A stretch of DNA of 64,000 bases, taken from NCBI GenBank assembly GCA_900315165.1, contig OMXZ01000016.1:44921-108920 (forward strand). Direction: 5' to 3'. Made by a program: the position numbers and the translations under genes. The notes under the pieces were generated by a model. It did no database searches, was not told where the DNA came from, and saw only the letters and a program-made list of their open reading frames with translations. This DNA comes from an uncultured Actinomycetes bacterium. Lineage in GTDB: Bacteria; Actinomycetota; Coriobacteriia; Coriobacteriales; Atopobiaceae. Below, piece after piece: positions 60,721 to 64,000 of this stretch. Each line of letters opens with the position of its first letter. The stretch's first letter is position 1.

Positions 60721-62028
60721 ATGGAATATACGGAACTCAAGCATGACGGTTACATCCCGCGCCACATGGATTCGATTCTCGCTCGCTATCTCCAGGCTTT
60801 CGGCGGCGTGGAGGTAAGCGGCACCAAGTGGTGCGGAAAATCATGGACGGCGCTGTCTTTCGCAAAAAGTGTCACCTATGTGGACACTGATACCGCTGGC
60901 GTCTTTGAGGCCGACCCCACTATCGCACTCGCAGGTGAAACCCCGCATCTGATCGATGAGTGGCAGGATGTTCCAGCCATCTGGAATGCCGCGCGCCATC
61001 GCATTGACGACCTCGGCAACGCGCGCAGCCAGTTCATCTTCACCGGGTCCTCGACCCCCAACTATGAGGCCGCCCGGAGCCTACACAGCGGAGCGGGCCG
61101 CATAGCACGACTCCATATGCGCACCATGACCCTGCGGGAGCGAAATCTCACCCATGGCGGCATCTCTCTTGCCGGGCTCTTTGACCCGGCCTACCGCAAG
61201 GCCTTCTCCCCCAAGCTCTCCAGCCTCGGGCTCGGTGACATTGCCGGCGCCGTCTGTCGCGGGGGCTGGCCCGTTCTGGCGGCGAATCCCGATTTGCCAT
61301 CGCAAGATATCGTCGATGAGTACCTTGCAGCCCTCTTCGAGGACACCATGCCCCGCGCTGGCAAGAGCCCGCAGCTTGCCGAAAGCATCGCACGGTCGCT
61401 GGCGCGTAATGTCGCCACCTCTGCCACCGTGCATACCCTTGCGCTCGATGCAGCCCAAGGCGACTCATCCCTCGCATCGGATGCCACAGTCAAGTCCTAC
61501 ATCGATGAGTTCCGGCGCAATTACTTCATCGAGGAGCTCAGCGGCTGGGATGCGCCGGTGCGCGCAAAATCTCGTCTGCGGACCAAGCCAAAGCGTTATT
61601 TTTCCGACCCATCGCTCGTGACAAGCCTTCTCGGGGTCAATCGGCGGCATCTTCTTGAGGACTCCCAGCTATTGGGCCTGCTTTTCGAATCCCAATGCAT
61701 CCACGACCTTCTTGTGTATGCGTCAATGCTCCCGGACGCCTCACGTGAGCCGCTTCACTACTACCGAGATTCCGACAATTTGGAAGTGGATGTGATTGTG
61801 GAGCTCCGTGACGGTCGATGGGCAGGTATCGAGGTCAAACTGGGCGAGGGCAAAGTGCCTGAAGCAACGGACAGCCTCAATCGCCTGCGCAAAAAGGTGT
61901 CGCGCAACCCAGCAGCCCGCAACCCCGAGCCCGAGTTCATGGCCGTGCTGTTGGCAAAGGGTGTGGCGGCTCGCTACCTGCCGGATGAGGATGTGTATGT
62001 CATCCCCATCGACCTGCTGGAGCCCTAA
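60721..62028 (+). CDS. AAA_14/DUF4143 ATP-binding protein
   Basis: 435 residues; ATG 60721 with GAGAGG. N-terminal AAA_14 P-loop ATPase: Walker A VSGTKWCGKSWTAL (residues 32-45), then HLIDEWQDVPAIW (Walker B), QFIFTGSS (sensor 1). The C-terminal DUF4143 domain has FIEELSGWDAP, LGLLFESQCIHDLLVYA, HYYRDSDNLEVDVIVELRDGRWAGIEVKLGEG, which carries a D...E.K nuclease-like pattern. This family is scattered, often near mobile DNA; function unknown. Confidence 0.88.
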   Translation: MEYTELKHDGYIPRHMDSILARYLQAFGGVEVSGTKWCGKSWTALSFAKSVTYVDTDTAGVFEADPTIALAGETPHLIDEWQDVPAIWNAARHRIDDLGNARSQFIFTGSSTPNYEAARSLHSGAGRIARLHMRTMTLRERNLTHGGISLAGLFDPAYRKAFSPKLSSLGLGDIAGAVCRGGWPVLAANPDLPSQDIVDEYLAALFEDTMPRAGKSPQLAESIARSLARNVATSATVHTLALDAAQGDSSLASDATVKSYIDEFRRNYFIEELSGWDAPVRAKSRLRTKPKRYFSDPSLVTSLLGVNRRHLLEDSQLLGLLFESQCIHDLLVYASMLPDASREPLHYYRDSDNLEVDVIVELRDGRWAGIEVKLGEGKVPEATDSLNRLRKKVSRNPAARNPEPEFMAVLLAKGVAARYLPDEDVYVIPIDLLEP

Positions 62029-62047
62029 GCTGAGATGTCCGGTGTCG

Positions 62048-62190
62048 GCCTACGACGAGGTTGGTGCCTTCAAGCTCTATCTGCCTGATGTGGGCCTTCT
62101 CCGGCGGCATGCCGGGCTGCCTGCGTCGGTGGTCATAAGGGGAGGCGAGTTTTTTCGGAGTTCAAGGGGCGGCCACGTTACTGGGCGGAG
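62048..62190 (+). pseudogene. C-terminal fragment of a second DUF4143 ATPase
   Basis: Directly after the intact gene, one frame reads AFKLYLPDVGLLRRHAGLPA, a clear DUF4143 C-terminal motif. At a run of six T near 62150-62156 the frame shifts: the expected EFKG continuation (SEFKGRP) is in another frame. No N-terminal part remains. It is a degraded relic, probably of a tandem copy or of an earlier gene replaced at this place. Confidence 0.6.
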
Positions 62191-62245
62191 GACGGACAAA
62201 CTAATCGATCTTGCCCTGGCGCGGCAATAAGATGGCTCGGATGGC

Positions 62246-62781
62246 CTACTCGTACTTGTAGAAGCCCTCGCCCACAGCGATGCCCGTCTTGCCAGCGTCG
62301 ATGTAGCCCTTGAGGTACTGGGCGATCTTGTACTGGGTCGTGCCCTCCTGGCTGGCGCGCGGATCGTTGTTGAAGATCGTGTACGCGAGCGGCAGCCCGA
62401 CCTTGTCGAGCTTATGGAAGGGCGTCTGGCCGAGGTCGGCACCGGTATCTAGCACTCGGGTCTCGTCGATAGTGGCGGGGTCGCTGACGCCCTCGGCAGC
62501 CAACGTGAGCGCCGCCGTGAACCAGGGGATCAGCAGCGTATTGAGGATGTAGCCCGGCCACTCCTTGTTGAGGCGCAGGGGCACCATCCCGATCGCCTCG
62601 GCGAAGCGGCTGGGCATCATCGTGGAGGAGTCGGTGAGCAGGATGGTGCGCGATCGATCGAGCCCTCGCTGCGCAGCCACACGGTGACGTGGAATCCCTT
62701 GGAGGCGATCTGCGATGCAATCTGCGATCCCTGTGTGCCGCCGCCAGCGACGGTGACGTTCTTGATGTCTGCGAGTTCCAT
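62246..62781 (-). pseudogene. 3-hydroxyacyl-CoA dehydrogenase with two internal deletions
   Basis: The first 45 codons from ATG 62781 (AAGGAG upstream) give the NAD-binding start VTVAGGGTQGSQIASQIASKG. At about 62645 the frame shifts into TILLTDSSTMMPSRFAEA, and at 62593 it jumps in frame to IGMVPLRLNKEWPGYILNTL, which continues to the normal end (KTGIAVGEGFYKYE). Compared with full-length members of about 315 residues, some 70-80 residues are missing after residue 45 and some 50 residues between FAEA and IGMVP. The first deletion also breaks the frame. The enzyme (3-hydroxybutyryl-CoA dehydrogenase type) is not functional. Confidence 0.8.
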
Positions 62782-62894
62782 ACACGCTCCTTCGTCTCTG
62801 CGGGCAGCCTCGTCCCGCACCGTGTGTAGTTGTACTCCTTGTGGGACACGGCGACGAAGAGATTTTGGAATGCAAGCAAGAAGCCTTGGCTCTC

Positions 62895-63728
62895 TTACTT
62901 CCTGTAGAGCGTATCCAGGGTCTGGTGGTCGGCGTCCTTCCATTCGACCCATCCGTTGTTGGATCCGCCGAGCACGAAGTCGGCAGCACCGCTGGGCGTG
63001 GAGAAGGAGACCGTCCTCCCCAGCCGTCCCATGCCGTCGGCTTCACGGACCAGGTGTCCCGAGTCAAGCAGCTCCTGTCTCATCTTCTCGTATCGCGCGA
63101 GCTTGGGCTGCACATTCAGGTCCACCGGTGAGCCTTCAAGCACATCGAAAGTTTCGCCCGTGTAGACACCGCGGGCCCGCACGCCGCGCCGCGATGTGAA
63201 GAACAGCTTCGTATCCGCGATCGCGTCTTCGGTATCCTCGATCTGGTAGCCGAAGGTCCCCATGATGAAGGCGATCTCTTCGTAAATCTGCTCGACAGTC
63301 GGCTTCTGGTACTGGTCGATCTTGTAGCGCGGGTCGACCTTGTTTTCCACGGTGTAGCGCTTCGAGGCGCGCGCCTGCTCGATCGCGTATTTCTCAAGTG
63401 CGCTCACGTTGTCGAGCGAGAAAGCCTGGATGTCATCGGAAAGAAACAGGATCGCCTTGTTCCAGAAGTCCTTCTTTGCGTTGTGGTCGTCCAAGCGGAT
63501 GATGCCCTGCGTCGTCTGCCCAACATAGAGGCGGGAAATCGCGCCGTCCTCGTCGTTAATGAGGTAATAGATTCCACGCAAGGGAAGGTCGTTCACCTGC
63601 TTCGCACGCGAGAGCAGCGGCCGCGGCACAAAGACGGTCGTCATCGTCGAGAGCGTGCAGCGGCAAATCCGCACGCCATTGGGAGCTCCGTCGATGAACT
63701 GGGTTGTCATCGTCTTCAGTCGCGCCAT
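62895..63728 (-). CDS. GIY-YIG nuclease family protein with DUF4357 domain
   Basis: 277 residues; ATG 63728 with AGGGGAC. The GIY-YIG domain spans about residues 48-140: RGIYYLINDEDGAISRLYVGQTTQGIIRLDDHN, then AILFLSDDIQAFSLDNVSALEKYAIEQA with the metal-binding glutamate. The C-terminal part (VYTGETFDVLEGSPVD, then FVLGGSNNGWVEWKD) is DUF4357. Members often lie in type I restriction loci, which fits the HsdS fragment upstream. Probably a DNA-cutting accessory protein; target unknown. Confidence 0.82.
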   Translation of the reverse strand: MARLKTMTTQFIDGAPNGVRICRCTLSTMTTVFVPRPLLSRAKQVNDLPLRGIYYLINDEDGAISRLYVGQTTQGIIRLDDHNAKKDFWNKAILFLSDDIQAFSLDNVSALEKYAIEQARASKRYTVENKVDPRYKIDQYQKPTVEQIYEEIAFIMGTFGYQIEDTEDAIADTKLFFTSRRGVRARGVYTGETFDVLEGSPVDLNVQPKLARYEKMRQELLDSGHLVREADGMGRLGRTVSFSTPSGAADFVLGGSNNGWVEWKDADHQTLDTLYRK

Positions 63729-63862
63729 GATGTCCCCTACCGCTCGATCTAATCCAATACCTCGTCGTTTAGTTTCTTGCGCACAGCCCGCCATGTAGGC
63801 ATGTGTTTGCGTAGTTGTACTCCTTGTGAGGCGAAAGTCCTGAGTGATTTCGGGGGATGGAT

Positions 63863-64000
63863 TCATTTTGAGCCGCATGGCAAGAAGCCCTTTCGACTTA
63901 TAAATGCCGATTTGTCGACCCGCCCGACGAACTCCGCGAACTCCCGCTGTAGCTCCATGGGAGGCAGGAACGCTTGCAGCTTTCGGAACTTCCTCATCGA
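63863..64000 (-). CDS. hsdS: Type I restriction specificity subunit HsdS, C-terminal end (partial)
   Basis: 45 codons to a TGA at 63863, entering from the right edge. KFRKLQAFLPPMELQREF then AEFVGRVDKSAFI is the usual end of an HsdS conserved helix region (PPxELQxEFAxFVxxVDKS). The rest of the gene lies outside the window. It gives the DNA sequence specificity of a type I system. The 18-base segment GTAGTTGTACTCCTTGTG follows downstream and is repeated at 62.83 kb. Confidence 0.8.
   Translation of the reverse strand, partial: SMRKFRKLQAFLPPMELQREFAEFVGRVDKSAFISRKGFLPCGSK

Noticed and set aside
60721..62028. An extra Wadjet or restriction component
   Set aside because: The AAA_14/DUF4143 gene has its own promoter, lies beyond an opposing gene, and its family is not tied to Wadjet.

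Overview
The window is a 64 kb piece of a high-GC Gram-positive chromosome. I read it as a member of the Coriobacteriia (Collinsella/Olsenella-like actinobacteria). The support is strong GC bias at third codon positions, Tat-like lipoprotein signals, a Rho factor with a long low-complexity N-terminus, a WecA/TagO-type lipid-phosphate transferase, butyrate kinase, and many small divergent Coriobacteriia-type proteins. The genus is inference; the sequence alone does not prove it.

Layout. 0-6 kb: a branched-chain amino-acid ABC importer (livK-livH-livM-livG-livF, minus strand). LivF is cut short and runs into the start of an ABC exporter. 6-16 kb: VanZ-like protein and a membrane-anchored unknown, an SDR oxidoreductase, rho, a double MarR protein, argS, pncB, a small tail-anchored protein and tRNA-Ala. 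16-24 kb: radical SAM enzyme, WecA/TagO-like transferase, an intergenic repeat area, an orphan PTS IIB, a CYTH protein with a membrane anchor, a pentapeptide-repeat protein, a small inverted-repeat element, hslO, butyrate kinase and a WYL regulator. 25-31.5 kb: a lipoprotein, a Ser/Thr kinase paired with an HTH protein, a Sel1-repeat protein and a polar amino-acid ABC importer. 31.6-33.2 kb: infC-rpmI-rplT with an attenuator leader and tRNA-Leu. 33.3-35.4 kb: long direct repeats, a tandem repeat and a G-rich tract around an uncharacterised gene. 35.4-46.7 kb: MBL hydrolase, relA, a RecJ-RecQ fusion, secF, secD, tgt and azlCD.

46.7-50.9 kb is the most interesting part. A strong promoter and a short leader peptide with three consecutive Trp codons are followed by mutually exclusive hairpins and an intrinsic terminator. 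Downstream lie two tandem TrpP-like substrate-binding membrane proteins, a fused double ECF ATPase and an EcfT protein. I infer a tryptophan-specific ECF importer controlled by ribosome-mediated attenuation. The first ATPase half has lost its Walker A lysine and its switch histidine.

50.9-64 kb is accessory: an inverted-repeat element with transposon-end-like repeated sites, a TMEM175 channel, a complete Wadjet (JetABCD) plasmid-defence operon, a tannase-like esterase, an AAA_14/DUF4143 ATPase with its own AT-rich promoter, decayed gene fragments (a second DUF4143 gene and a 3-hydroxyacyl-CoA dehydrogenase with two internal deletions), a GIY-YIG nuclease and the end of a type I restriction specificity subunit that runs off the window.
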